Assembly: GCA_008360955.1 (NCBI GenBank)
Contig: LUCM01011241.1
Location: 9,184 to 73,183 of the forward strand
Source of the DNA: Fasciolopsis buskii
Lineage: Eukaryota; Platyhelminthes; Trematoda; Plagiorchiida; Fasciolidae
DNA: 64,000 bases
Direction: 5' to 3'
Both the position numbers and the translations under genes were made by a program. Positions 10,649 through 23,039 of the stretch are shown here, piece after piece. Numbering within the stretch: position 1 is the first letter of the stretch; each line of letters opens with the position of its first letter. The notes below the pieces were generated by a model. The model saw nothing but the letters and a program-made list of their open reading frames with translations, made no database searches and was not told the DNA's origin.

Positions 10649-11156
10649 AATGTTCATTTCTTCAAGAACTATTCAGCCCAGGAAAGCACGCGTGAACCAC
10701 ATTTCGAGATGATGCGTAAGCAACTTTTAATTTTGTGGACAGTCGCATTGTGATGTGATGAAATGAAAGAATCTAATTCCCACTGAAGTTGTATCTGGAG
10801 TTGTTACTTATCTGCACAATCGAATGCACACGAAAATTTGTTTGGCTATTGCGACCCTCTATCCACTCACATTTAAATCGCGATTGCAAACACGGCAAAT
10901 GCAATGTCGGCACAGTTTTTCTAAGATGTTTCTTTGGCGAAAATAGCTCAACTACTAACAAGTAGACTATTTCGGGTGGAAAACGTTTTCACTTGACAGT
11001 GGAATACAGGAAGAAATTTTGCATTATTTTCTAGATAGGGGAAATAATATGTAGTATAAGGTATGAGTGAGCTGCGGACTTTCGTTACCATTCACTTAGG
11101 CAAAATATATTTTCACACTGGGCAGCTTTCTCGCATTTATTGGGTTCTAACCGTAC
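10649..11156. other. No gene seen
   Basis: This is AT-rich sequence after a likely polyadenylation signal. A 62-codon minus-strand frame at 10961-10773 has no splice context. Confidence 0.5.
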
Positions 11157-11227
11157 CTGAAAAATTTCTGGACCAAACTGGTACCTAGTTTGAAGTCCTA
11201 CCGAATTAATCGAAATTTCCCAAATAG
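11157..11227 (-). CDS. Candidate internal exon, 71 nt
   Basis: The acceptor is GGATGTTATAG and the donor is CAG|GTACGG. The exon is open in one frame, enters in phase 1 and leaves in phase 0. The predicted peptide (IWEISINSVGLQTRYQFG...) is strand-like. No partner exon was identified and the family is unknown. Confidence 0.22.
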
Positions 11228-13285
11228 CTATAACATCCAAGGAATCCGAGAACGGTCTCTTTGAACATCCTTTGGAAATTGCCTTTGAAACGAACATTGG
11301 ATCGCTCGGGAAACAGTGTCATATTACGTAAGATTGCTGCCCAAGATTTGTTCGACATTAATAGTTTGGAAGATAATAATAAAAGCTTTTCGTTTCGAAA
11401 ATCCAGAATATGATGGTTTGAGACAGTACGCACTTAGTCTGTGTCATCAAATGTCAGTGCCTCTTACGTTTATGCAACAAAATAGACGTTCAGGGGTAAA
11501 CTAATATCTCAAAGTAACATAGGATGATATTATTCTATTTTAACCCTGGAGCGTTTAAATTTGTGGGTGTCTCATTGACGTAATCTCAGGAGACGGCAAA
11601 GATGTTACCTTGAGCTACTTCGAAGGTTAGAACGCTACGATGAACTTGAGTTTACGATCAAGTTGACATCGATATCTAACAAGGGGTCGGCTGACAATTG
11701 ACACTTCCTGTGCCCGTTTTGGATGTGTTGACACTAACAATTAAATCTGTATTGAGCAATGTTTCTCTTACGGTTCTTCCAAGATTGAGTTAAACCTGGT
11801 TACCTTCTTGTTTCTTAAACTGTTTGAACTGTTTAATGTTATGAATAAGTTAAGTAAAATTATGTTCCGGTGACAATTACAAAAGTATGTGAGTATGCGA
11901 TTTTCAAGTGCGTTGCGTTCCACATCTGGCATTACGAAACCTCAATAGTCCGGTGAATTGCCATTTCTCAATAGGTCTGACATAACCCCAAAATAGCGCC
12001 AAACGGTTTTTCACAAATCCACGCAGCAGTATTCCTTTACTGAGTTGTTTATCATGAAAACTAATCTTGATAGGGCTTACTACATGTGATTTCCCCTTTA
12101 AATTTTTCATGAATTCACCTTATTCACAAAGGGGAAGGCGAATAACCTCGTTTACTTTGGAAGTGCTTGGCAAATTCGAAGAAGGAGTAGTGGAATTTGT
12201 GCTATGGATTGTGTTGGCTGACGTAATTTGGTAAGGATCCTACAGTTTTAGTGATGAGTGACTGGATAGAATAAGAGTAAAGTTTAAACCAACCCATTGG
12301 CACGTCGAATGAAACTGATGAAGACAAATCTTAATTCAAGGCAATGCACTCCAAGCTAGCGTTAAAGATTATCACAACGGGATGAGTTTTACTGAGGCTA
12401 TTAGCGTAGGCTTTAATTCATTCACAAAGTTGACACCGTTTGTACCTCAGGCATTTGAAAAGAATAACAGAATATGTTGGGATTTTGGGGTGATCTAGGT
12501 TGATTAAAGTGTCTGTGCGCCATGTCCTTTAACGCCGAAAGTCGATTAGAACTTTCAAAAGTGCAATTCCAGAAACTGGCCAATAAACGGCTTGGTTAAA
12601 CGATATCTGTAAAGCTCGTGCCCAGTGCTGCGGTAATATAAATAAGGCACAAATAAAAGTCAAACAACTCAAAAATTTCATGTAGGTAGTCCCGGAGATG
12701 GAAAATTTATCGTCTTTTTATACACTATGATACTGTATGGGAGATGACCAAAGGTCACGTGTACGGAGTGCAGTACGGTATTGACTTTTAAAGCCAACTA
12801 AATTCAGTTTCATTTGTTACAACCATTACCGTTGCACTATGGGATTTGACGGCCACTTCAAAACACTGAATGACGCTAAAGAACTATGAAGGGGCATGAC
12901 TGTATCTAGTGCTTAAACGCTGTCTACTATGAAATTTGGTCTTGCCTCCCACGGTCTCCAACTACCACCTTGGGAATCGCGTGGACCTCAGCAAGTTAAC
13001 TTAACTGAACCTTCTAGAGACAGTCTACTGGTTTGGATTTTGGTTCTCTTCTCTTGACTGTTTAGATGCAAACCTCAACCATTCACCGGAGCGGACAACA
13101 GTATGTTTGCCGTGGGAGTCGAACTATTCGTCCAAACCCCTTTTTCCTAATAGATTTCTATGCCTGTTTCATTATCCGATTTCTGCGACACAATGAACTA
13201 TGTCTCATCACAAAGTTGTCTGATGATTTTCATAGCCATCTCAGTTGTCAAGATGTAAAGAAGAATGAGGCAGGAAAGCACGGGA
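11228..13285. other. No confident gene for about 2 kb
   Basis: Only short, uncertain frames occur here: 11316-11504 plus, 12110-11904 minus, and 13066-13293 plus, which overlaps the next exon. There are no recognisable repeats, RNA genes or element motifs. Confidence 0.5.
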
Positions 13286-13492
13286 TTAACTGATTACGCT
13301 GTACTGGCTAGCCTTCAAATCGACGCAAGATATCATAGTGAAAGTTATCGCCTTTCGGAAAATGCCGGGCTGCTCACATTTGGTCTCGTGACGGGCATTC
13401 TTGGCCTCGTTCATTACCAAACGCACTAATGAACTCTTCGCCTCTTTTATATTTGCATTCCTTGGTTGCATGTTAACAATCAACGGTTGTTT
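13286..13492 (-). CDS. Candidate terminal exon, 68 codons
   Basis: A strong acceptor (GGTACTTTTTCAG) is followed by an open frame in phase 0 to TAA. The peptide has an amphipathic charged helix (IKEAKSSLVRLVMNEAKNA). A possible alternative donor, GTGAGC, occurs after about 35 codons. A further minus-strand frame at 13732-13535 could be an upstream exon. The family is not recognised. Confidence 0.28.
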   Translation of the reverse strand, partial: KQPLIVNMQPRNANIKEAKSSLVRLVMNEAKNARHETKCEQPGIFRKAITFTMISCVDLKASQYSVIS

Positions 13493-15420
13493 CTGAAAAA
13501 GTACCATTTTCTATGTGTCCGTCTAGTTTCCAAATTATTGTTGGTGTTGCTTATCGATAAGAATTGAATACACATTAATCATGGGACATTTTCTAAGCAA
13601 TGCCAATGTCTTTAGTGGCGTCATTCTTCCTTTGAATTGGTTAGTTTGACTATTCAAGTAGTGGTTTGTGCTCAGCAGGGTCGACTTTGTTATATTTACT
13701 AACACCGGTCCATTTAACCGGATTTTCTTCAATCAACGTTTGAACAAAATACAGTCTAGCACTATGGGTTCATTATATCTTGATCTCTCCTGTCATCTCC
13801 GTAATAATCATGTCGTTCAGCTACAAATTCATTCGTTGTTGATTGCCATTATTGCACTGTTCTTGGCATGGTTGCTGAAGTGCAAGGTTGACACGCTTGT
13901 TTTTCCGGATAAATAGTTTTCTTTGTAGGTTCTTTTGAACTTGTTAGCTATACCGTAGCTGAAAAGCACAGTACAGTTAAGTCAAAGGCAATAGGTTTGC
14001 AGCAGCAGAAGATTTACTGTGGTATTCAAATGGTTTATCAAGGCCCTAAACACCAATATGGGAACATTAAACCACTGCCTAGCTGTTCCTTCCTTGAGAC
14101 TAATCATCATCGGACGATCTTGGACCAGAATGAGGAAAGAACGAATGGGTGTTGAATTCCGCAGCCATTGAACTAGTCGGGTAGCATGTTACTGATTTAG
14201 GGAACATCAAATTACACGATATGACGCACTTATCCGTCACCGACGCACATTACAACAAACATGCTACTGCTGAAAACTAGAAGTAAGAAAACCCTTGTAT
14301 AATTGTCTGAAGTTAATATTTATTCTAAGGAGTAGCTCTCTGTCAGGCGAAGATCAATCGTTTAATAAGTTTTATGATCTGCTAAGTACATTGTTGGGTA
14401 ATCCGTTTTCATCATTATTAAGCAATTCCATAATCATTCCAAGTACAACACTGAATTAATGAAAAAAATAATCACATGCAGTAGGAAATGAATAAGAACA
14501 ACTAGAATCTGAATACCGATCGAACGCGCATAGTTTTACGGGTTAAGAGCGCACGTGTGCATTATGTCTCAAGTAACGGAATGTTTGAAGTTGGTGAATA
14601 CGCAGTGCGGAGAACCCGCACGCTTTATTTATACCGTTAGCTGTTGTCATACAGATAAGCGATGTCACTGGTAAAGTCAAATATTAGGAAGGGAAAAATA
14701 ACTTACGGATTACTGCTCTCATACAACTCAAACGAGGATAATTTGCTTTTTTAAGCCTTATCAGAGTAGATCATGAAAATCACACATTTACCGGTTGACA
14801 AAGTCAAAAAGTCATTTAATATGGCATGTTGTGTCGAATACTATATCATAAATTTTGTGTCAACTGGGAGTAGGTTATAGAAAATGCCAGCATACATAAG
14901 GGATCTCTTTAGGAAATAAGTAGCTTGCGCTTGAAGACGTGCTTCCAAAAGTCATCCGGTTAACAGGCTTTTTTATTGAGCTGATGGAACCTCAGAGGGC
15001 ATACTTCTGTGATCCAAGTGTAAATTAGAGGTCACCAATCGGATATTTTTGGATATTTTTGGATATTTTTGGGCATTGTGAATATAAAGGGACCAAAATC
15101 AAGTTCAAAAAACCGACTAATCAAACATCTTTTCATTACATGCAGTTTTCTATTGATCAAACTATTTCCCCATGTAAGGGGTTAATTTACTTCTATTAAC
15201 TCAGGCAAATACCACTTTCTGTTAGGAGTTTTGGGTGTTGAAACAGTGTTCTACATTCGGCCGCCAGTCTAATTTGCTGATAATCAGTGGAAGCTAAGAT
15301 TAGGTAGAAACGTAGACGTTAATTGACAGGCCACACTTTATCTGGTCTACCCAAGTGAGGTGATGGTGCTGTCTGTGATCAGTGCTAATGCTCGTTTTCT
15401 TTCCCCTTATGTTCGACAGG
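13493..15420. other. No confident gene for about 1.9 kb
   Basis: This is mostly AT-rich sequence without long frames between 13920 and 15360. It contains the 10-bp triple repeat at 15041. A minus frame at 13732-13535 and a plus frame at 13668-13916 are open but unsupported. Confidence 0.5.
15041..15070. repeat. Perfect tandem triplicate of a 10-bp unit
   Basis: The unit GGATATTTTT is repeated three times head to tail. A second locus with a three-copy 10-bp unit lies at 51367-51396. Confidence 0.95.
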
Positions 15421-15548
15421 TAGAGTCAGTGCATGTCCAAGAGTCGTGTTTGAATAAGAATTTTAGCAACAACTTTGAACGAACGAACGGATTCCAGTCT
15501 TACCGTTCTTATAGGGTTAATGGAAAAATGCAAAAGGTCCAGTGTTGA
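15421..15548 (+). CDS. Candidate exon after a strong acceptor
   Basis: A long pyrimidine tract (CTTTCCCCTTATGTTCGACAG) ends at 15420. Forty-two codons follow before TGA at 15548. A donor-like AGG|GTTAAT inside the frame may end the exon earlier. The peptide is hydrophilic and unrecognised. Its possible phases do not match the next candidate exon at 15857. Confidence 0.22.
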
Positions 15549-15856
15549 CCTACTACTAGCCAGCGTGCAACATCAAGCTCACCGATGATTTCAAATGCCT
15601 TTCAAGCAGTACTAAATAAAGTTCCAATTGGGATTTTAAAAGCAGTTTCATCATGCACGCTTACCAGCCACGTTTTGTGAACATTTCAACGCCATTTTAT
15701 ATAAAGGTTTTATTATCATTTACAACTTCCGTCCTAAAAACCTTTGAAATTGATTATTACGCATCTCTTCTACTGTAACTAACTGATAAGGGTACATTGG
15801 CCAAAAGAAGAAACTCTGCGTTAAAGTTACTACCACATTCCTTTGTCTATTTTCAG

Positions 15857-16080
15857 TCGAATTGACTACCCTTCCCGCTTTTCACAATTCACCACAACTT
15901 GGTTTATCCATAGCCACAAACCTACTCACTCAATGGTCGCGGAATATTGACATATCCATACCAGATGAAGTTTCATATCATTTACCTTTCATCTCTGGGC
16001 CCTTTTCTCAACACAAGCAATTATATTATTTCCTCAGGGATTGCTCAATTTCATCGCCTCGCATGACCAAAAATTGCTGA
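15857..16080 (+). CDS. Candidate terminal exon, 73 codons
   Basis: A textbook acceptor (CCTTTGTCTATTTTCAG) is followed in phase 1 by an open frame to TGA. The peptide begins ELTTLPAFHNSPQLGLS. No polyadenylation signal lies close by; the first plus-strand AATAAA I see is near 17700. The upstream partner is unknown and the family is not recognised. Confidence 0.3.
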
Positions 16081-17956
16081 CTGAAAACTTGTATTTCATC
16101 TTTTACTTCGTCGAACCATTTTGCTCAGACGGCGGAAGGTAACCATGCCTGTCTCATTCCTGTCAAATTATTTCTAAATCTGATTATTCCACCGCTAGTC
16201 TCGATACCCTCTATCCGGCCATTCTCAAGAATGGTGCTGCTAATTTTACCATACCAACAATTACATTGATTAGCGCGTCCAGTTCCATTTGCTTGATTCC
16301 TGACCTGTTGCACTCAATCAGTATCTTTCCATTTCCCAAATGTTCCGAGACTTTTGGTACGGTTGAATGGTCTTACCCTCGCTGTCTCAAATCACGGGTT
16401 TTTTCTATTCTCAATGGCCCTTAAATGCAAAGAACAGTTCCAGAAAACCGTTTCCAATTTTGACGTGAACTCAAAATTTTCATGTTTGATGCTGTCCCCT
16501 GCTTAGGTTCTTATATAACCAAATTAACCAAACTAACTTTGTTCCATCGGCTGCAGCTTTCTGGAACATTCTTTAGCTTTTTGGTCATTGATCTGATCTT
16601 GTCTTCTTCAGAAATACGGAGCAATCGACTGTTCCAAACAACTTCATTGTCTATCGAGCCGTTTACTTAATTAACTGTAGTAGACTAAACAGAAAAATTC
16701 AACACAAGTTGGCAACATGCTAAACAATCGATTTGTTTCTCATGTGCATTAACAATTTATTGATTTCTCACACCAATTTATTCAAATGTACTTCCAATTT
16801 TGTATTCCGTCAAGCTACTCTTCTTCTCTTCAGATTGAAGGGATTTCGAAGAAATTCTTTATTGGATGAATTTTTTTCTTTCCTCGTGTGTTCGCGAAAT
16901 GATTTTATCCAACTGCGTTCAATGTATCCCCAGACCTTCTTGCTGACTTTTATATTCAGTTTCCGGTACCTTGAATTCCATATACTCATACTAAACTATT
17001 TATGTCGTCTGTCTAAGTTTTAGTCCAAATACCATTCTTATTTGGATATTTCACATTCATTACTGCATCGATAGACTTCAGTGTTCGTCTTTCTACGTAA
17101 GGACACTGCGCGTTTCGTGCACCAGCGACAGTCGCTTCCAAACCCAGACATTGATGTGTTTATGTGGTGTCACGATTTTATTCCCTCGTAATTTCTTCTG
17201 GTTGCTTGAAACAAGACTTCAAATCACTTTATTGTGGATGGGCACTTATTAGCTTTGTTTTTGTCCTTCACCATGACTTTATTCTAACTGATTGTTGTTT
17301 CTCCATAGCCCACGGGATGTCACAGAATCCGACACACGCCGATCTGTACGTTGACCTATTTTTTGTTTGGAAAGACACTTCCGTCAGATCCAAATTTTGG
17401 CGCCTTTTCAAAGACTTGATGTGTCTAAACTACAATGTGCTTTATCTGCTGCGGGCACTAATCAATATGACCATGGCAAAAAGCAGAAATTGTCTGATGG
17501 GGTTTTTCTTCTTTTTTACTCTCGCATAGCTCTGGCGTCCTTTGTTCCATGCCTTTTCATTTTATCCTTTGTTTGTTGGAGAATTTGACGAAGCTGCATA
17601 CATTCTGCATGACAAACTATCGTACCGATAGAGATACAAATAGCTCATGTTGGCCAAATAGCTCTCCCGCACTTTGGTTACCCGGATTCCCTTGGTGACC
17701 AATAAACAGTCATGGCCTCACATGGGTAAATCCTGTGAAATGGCCTCATCTGTAACCAGTGGAAAAAGTTTCCTGCGGCCGCCGCTTAACCCTAATTGAC
17801 TACGTTTCTGTCCAGGATTATCGTCCTCTGGAAAAACTTTCTTCTTACCTGTTTCAGCCGTGCGCTTTACAACAAAGTCTTCCGTCTGGTGGCGACTGAA
17901 GCATACAACGCCATTTATTTCTAATTGTACCTTACCGACTGTCAGTGGTCAGCCGG
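16081..17956. other. No confident gene for about 1.9 kb
   Basis: Long T-rich plus-strand frames occur (16733-17023, 17164-17529), with hydrophobic, Phe/Leu-rich translations typical of pyrimidine-rich DNA. A minus frame at 16313-16125 looks more protein-like (ILENGRIEGIETSGGIIRF) but lacks a donor. A plus-strand AATAAA lies near 17701. Confidence 0.45.
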
Positions 17957-18058
17957 TCAACGTTGTTGCTTTTGGACATGAATGTCGGATATATATGACT
18001 CCTCCCAGGGATGGTCTTTTCGCCCTATGGCTATATTAAATTGACCTCGGCTCCCTTC
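17957..18058 (-). CDS. Candidate short terminal exon, 33 codons
   Basis: A strong acceptor (CATATTGTTTTTCAG) is followed in phase 0 by GSRGQFNIAIGRKDHPWEES... and a TGA stop. It is short, so chance is a real possibility. The family is not recognised. Confidence 0.22.
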   Translation of the reverse strand, partial: EGSRGQFNIAIGRKDHPWEESYISDIHVQKQQR

Positions 18059-18757
18059 CTGAAAAACAATATGTTGATATGTCACTGCTAAGAACAAAAA
18101 GTAAAAAGCTGGTCGTTTTTGAAAAAAAGCCTTTGTGTTGTCATCATATTCGCCGCTTCTATCAGTTTGCCCTGAAGCAAACTGATCGAAAAGCAACTGG
18201 GCCGCATTGCGACCAAACTTTCACGTACATATCACATAGTGAAACATGATTACATAGCATGAGAAGAGCATAATTGCATCAGACGATGATTGGTTTGATC
18301 TGACCCGTGAAACCATAGAGATTTCTGACCCGAGTCACGATTGCACTCGCGATTAGGCGCACATTGTTATCTCGGTCCGTCAATGTCAAGGATGGAAAAT
18401 CTGAGGAATTTGTGATTTGTTATGCCCGTCTGGTATTTTGGAAACCAAGCCGTCTGAGGTGCACAGCAAGAAATGTGTAATGGATACAGGAGGGTAAAAT
18501 AAACCTAACAACAACAACAGCAGATAGAAAAAGACTTGGTGTTAAGGCGTATTTGCTTATCAGAATAATTAATTACGTGCTAGATAGCTGCCTAGCGGTT
18601 AGAGGTAAGTGACCGTAGAGATGTCGGAGGAAGAGTGTGGTTATCCCACTTATGACAATGATCGCCTTACGGCCATATCACTCAATTACATGAGACTGAT
18701 GTGGGTAGAATTTTGATAATTCGGGTTTATCCGTATCACCCGCTGTCCCTGCTAAAG

Positions 18758-18922
18758 TTGAAACACTTTGGAAATCTTGACAAATTGTGTGTACATGGGG
18801 TAGCCACGCGGTTTTCCCTACCGAAGGGCACAACGGAGAAAGCAAACGCACCGGAACGGACGGAATGGGCATTGGAATTGTGGAAAAGTGTGATTGGTTT
18901 GCTAAGATACTTTATTATTTAA
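18758..18922 (+). CDS. Candidate terminal exon, 54 codons
   Basis: An acceptor-like CCCGCTGTCCCTGCTAAAG precedes an open frame with a balanced, protein-like composition (LKHFGNLDKLCVHGVATRFS) ending in TAA. The same interval is open on the opposite strand. The family is unknown. Confidence 0.2.
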   Translation: MKHFGNLDKLCVHGVATRFSLPKGTTEKANAPERTEWALELWKSVIGLLRYFII

Positions 18923-19047
18923 TTGGAAACAGTTTGCACTACTTGTGGTTCACTTAGTAATCTGGAATGCACGTAAAACTTCCTGTCAGCTCAGTATAAA
19001 CTAGTCAGGGTTGCTTCTAAAACGAAGATATGTTTTGGATATCTCAC

Positions 19048-19180
19048 CCCAGGCATTTATGAGTCAATGTTTGAGATAGTCTGTAAAATATACCGGAAGT
19101 TTTAGCCCATCCGAGATGTTTGTCGAGAATATTCATCCAGGAACGTTTATTCGTTGACACATCGTTAAGAAAACTGGCGA
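19048..19180 (-). CDS. Candidate internal exon, 133 nt
   Basis: Both splice sites are good: the acceptor is CTTATCTGTGGTCTTTAG and the donor is CTGG|GTGAGATA. Only this frame is protein-like across the exon (FLNDVSTNKRSWMNILDKHL). It enters in phase 1 and leaves in phase 2. No partner exon was identified. Confidence 0.3.
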
Positions 19181-19395
19181 CTAAAGACCACAGATAAGCA
19201 GGACGAAGGGATCTTTCACCAATGCAAGAACAGAATGCTCGGCCGACGTCACGCATCAACCTTCTGGCCTGCAGTACATTTCCCAACGGATCTCTTCTTA
19301 CATTTTGTTTATTCATGCATTTCATTCTCTTCACCTGCATTTTTTGACCCTTCCAGTTCCACACTTCACACTTAACTTATCCCATGCTAGTGCAG

Positions 19396-20018
19396 CCAAG
19401 ACTGCGATCTGTCAAACTGTTGCGAGAATACCCAACTTTACTGCTGCTGCCCATTTTCCCATGCTTTGCCAGCAGCAGCTAGAGACCTACTTTTTAATTG
19501 AACATCATGACGCTAATTGCCGAGCTGATCTATCAAAAGAAAGTCTTCTTCATTTTCGAATCTGCCTGGTGATATATACTGAAATCAGAAGTTACAATGG
19601 AAAATTGAAACTTAAACTGTCATATCTACATGGCTAAGTTGGCCTTCTCAGTTTTAGTTTGATTCTAGTCTCCTTGATTTACTCAAAACGGCCGTACGCC
19701 TTTTAAATGGTCAATAGACAACTCTCGACCATAGTTAGGTGGTATGTGTGGACTGGATCGAAATCTACTGGCTGATTGTCTACCTGGGTCCATTGGGTGA
19801 TGCACAATCTTCTGTTCGGGCAACGGCACACCGATCTTCAGAAAGTGTCACTAGAATCTGACAAGTTGCATTTATTCCCTGGAGCCAGAGGGGGAAAGGG
19901 GAGTCTTTACTACTTTCATCTCGGGCTCAAGGCTAGCAATCTCCTCCAACAACACTTGATTCACCTGATAATTATGGAATTATTCAGACGCTTTTTTAAA
20001 AGAGATGACATACAGTAG
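19396..20018 (+). CDS. Candidate gene 3' end, two exons
   Basis: The first exon, 19396 to about 19569, follows a long pyrimidine-rich acceptor ending CTAGTGCAG. It ends at CTG|GTGATA, leaving in phase 0. The second exon, 19842-20018, follows CACCGATCTTCAG in phase 0 and ends with TAG. It encodes about 58 residues finishing in a basic/aromatic tail (LFRRFFKRDDIQ). Phases agree across the join. The donor is moderate. The family is not recognised. Confidence 0.3.
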
Positions 20019-21309
20019 GGAAGAACCGTTTGCTCTCAAATACAAAACTGTAGTAGAACAGCTGAGTTTCAGCTACGTTTAACAACGGTGTGATATATTT
20101 GCGAATCAGTGAAGAATAGTTTCCCAAAACTGTCGATGTCCTCAAATGTACTGCAGCGTCTGAGGTCTCCAATCCGTGCATATCCATATGGTGTCACCTG
20201 GTCTTCTGGTTTATTCCGAATTTTAATAGACAGACATCGTGTGTGGTACCACACACACATGTCACCGTAAAAACCCTGATGGAGATTTTGAGAAAAGCAA
20301 GAGCGTAGTAGCCATCGGAAATTGAATTTTAATCTAACTGAAATTGCCAAACCTATCCCCTCGAATGCAAACGTAAACTATTTTCTCGGATAACGGCAAA
20401 TATCATCAGGTGTACAATAAGCACATAAAGAGTAAGAAAAATGGGAGCAAAATGATCGAAACCCCAGAAAGCATGCGTTAGTCGCATCGCTTGTTCGTTC
20501 TGAAAAGATGATGAATTTCGATTTGGTTGAACTAGAATTATTCATTCTTCAATTTCATCGAAAGTAACCGTTCAAACTGACGATCCGGTGCAGACAGTTT
20601 GACAACTCCACTCGGTCCGATCAATCACAATCGGCAGATGACTAGCACCGCACTTGGCCCACAAAGCAAGTTTAGTTTGGATTCACCAATGAAAAACCAG
20701 TGCACGTATCGCCACAGCAAGTGAACGTAGACAGCTGACAAATTTACGGCAAACAAAATAAGTCTATACCAAGCGCCCAAGTAATCAAACGAAAACAAAT
20801 CAAACTAGGATAAACAACTCGATGGTTTCGTTTGGCCACCTTCGAATTGATCACCAAAACAAGGCCCGAGTCGTGAGGTTACAGGGCTATCACGAATACT
20901 CCTATCACGTGAATATTTTATCAACTCAATCTTCCGGTTGTTTACCGTTGTTGTTGTTTGACGAGGTTGACACGTGAATCAGCTTAAGATGATAAGTGTG
21001 TCGATCAGGTAAGCACGCTTAAGTGCGATTTAAAAAGAAGTGAGTTTTACAGCAGTTATCTTCTCAAAGATATAATAATTACGTATTTGTGGAACTGTTC
21101 TGTAATGTCAAGCAGACAACATTATTAGCAGATACAAAATCTACCGGATAACCTTCTACCATTCAAGTGAGATCAAATTTGCCTAGTCACCGGAGAATCG
21201 AAAGCAAATGGATTTCCCTAGAAATCGTAAGCCAGATTAAAGATCAAAGTCGTTAAATGGGACTTGTCAGTTATGCAGTTAAATAAAGATAACAGTAGAA
21301 AATAATTTC
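20019..21309. other. No confident gene
   Basis: Minus frames at 20187-19996 and 20350-20069 are open but unsupported. From 20360 to 21300 I see no long frame, repeat or RNA gene. Confidence 0.5.
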
Positions 21310-21430
21310 TTCCGTTGCAGGACAGTCGGTGTAATTGACATAGAAGCGTCACTTTGTAGGTGTTTCAGGTTCGAATCCTGTCAGTTATTTGCTTTCCTTA
21401 CGGCAACCCTATGCTGGCTCCCTATTCACT
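21310..21430 (+). repeat. tRNA-derived SINE copy
   Basis: A perfect B box, GGTTCGAATCC, lies at 21368-21378, with a weak A-box region about 45 bases upstream. About 25 bases downstream is the body motif GGCAACCCTATGCTGGCTCCC (21402-21422), which aligns with matching motifs in the copies at 35.6 and 52.4 kb. The cloverleaf is too degraded for a working tRNA gene. Confidence 0.55.
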
Positions 21431-22099
21431 TATAAAATAAGTGTGTACGAAATATAGATGGGCTGTGTTCTACTGTTTCACACCAGAGCGTTTCGGTCCG
21501 ATGGTATATGTGTATTAGCAAAATGCAAAAGGATAAAAACGACTCTAGGAATCTCACAGCCAGTTTCTCCCATCAAACTTGCGTTCCCGGTATTCGTTTA
21601 CTAATTTACCTACCTGCTTGAACACTCCGATTGCTAATTGTTACCAGAAGCTTGTTTGTACGACAGAATCGTGAATGAATCAAAGGATCTGTTTCTAGGG
21701 GCGCGACAGTGATTGTCAGTTGCGTGCTTCTAGAAACAGTAGTCCATTGGTGTGCAGATTACTGATTAAAATATGCCATCTCGTTGGCTTAAAGCTGTCA
21801 TACTGTAGGTTGGTAGCATCTAACCCACGCAAAGCAATCATTTATTGTATCAGTGGTTGCACAATTGGATTTTTGGTCCATTCACGCTTTTGTTTTACAA
21901 TAAAGCTCCTGGTAACATACATAAATATACAAGCATTTACAAATATATACATATATCAGCGGTTCGAATGGCAAAAGTAAGTTCCGTACATGGGAGTTTG
22001 TTGGCTGTCATGGTTGGTGTATTTTATCTAGTTAATTAGAACGTGCACTTAACACGAAGAATAAGCTCAGCCAGCTTTGATACGGGAGAAAAAGTTTAA

Positions 22100-22302
22100 G
22101 GTAGCAGTGACACTTGTGAAGATATCTTCGAAACGGTCCAATGTGACTCTTCCTGGATGTTCAAAGCAGATATGGATGAATATCTGCCTACACCAGATGT
22201 TACACAAGGTTAACTGACCAATTTGGTAAGAACATCTGTACAAAATAATGATGAATTAACCGAGGCTGACAGTTCGATGTTCATCGTGAATCTGGGAATA
22301 TA
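22100..22302 (+). pseudogene. Coding-like frame interrupted by one stop
   Basis: A single frame reads as acidic protein (DTCEDIFETVQC, then ADMDEYLPTPDV), meets TAA at 22210-22212, then continues in the same frame with equally protein-like content (VQNNDELTEADSSMF) to a second stop. A donor-like GGTAAGA occurs shortly after the first stop. It may be a decayed gene or element fragment. The family is not recognised. Confidence 0.22.
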
Positions 22303-22705
22303 GACAAATTAAGGAAGGAAATAATGTAAAAGTAAAATTTTCCCGTTAAAATCTCGTTTTATTATTTAAAACCATGCATGGATTAGGTGTCAACTTACGA
22401 ATCACATGGGGATACTGCAGTAACTGCGGAAATGGAGATATGATTCCAAGGAAATTCTCTCTTTTCATCCATATACGAATCATGTTACCTAAAACTAAAA
22501 CGCTTTTTTACAACACGTTGTTCCAGATAGGCAAAAGATGAACACTGATAATTTTGCAGTGAATGAAACTACTATGGAAAAAGATGGCAAATAAAGCTCA
22601 AAGTAAGGTCTCTGAAAAACGAACGTAACAGCTAAACTTGCACCTGTTAGGAGGAGGGTACATGCGAATACTAAAAGTGCAAGCTCACTTTCCTAAGTCA
22701 TACAG

Positions 22706-22899
22706 AAGTGAAGCACGGCCATACGCAGAAGAACATCACTGACTGCCAAATTATTTCGGTGAAAGAGGAAAAACATACGGCCTTGAAGTCAGATCGACAG
22801 GAAGCCCGAGGACGAGTACGGAGTAAACCAGACACTCGGACTGAAAATGATCTGATTTTGTGGGGCACTCAGGCGGTAGCTGGGCGGTATCCGATATGA
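22706..22899 (+). CDS. Candidate charged exon
   Basis: The acceptor CACTTTCCTAAGTCATACAG is followed in phase 1 by a basic, hydrophilic frame (KNITDCQIISVKEEKHTALK) to TGA. A donor-like GCG|GTAGCT may end the exon earlier. The family is not recognised. Confidence 0.2.
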
Positions 22900-23039
22900 A
22901 GACCAAAGGAGAGACAATGAGCTTGTTAGACAGAGCTCTAAAGAACCCTGTCATGCATGGACCTATGTAAAACAGCTGATTGTGACAGAAGAGACTGTCG
23001 TGTTGAGGGGTCAAAGACCGTTTGATAGTTCTCGTTTGA

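Noticed and set aside
16733..17529. Long hydrophobic plus-strand frames as membrane proteins
   Set aside because: Phe/Leu/Ser-rich translations arise directly from pyrimidine-rich DNA. No splice or polyadenylation context supports coding.
21310..21430. Functional tRNA gene suggested by a perfect B box
   Set aside because: The acceptor stem and A box do not form a cloverleaf, and the downstream motif is shared with other SINE copies.
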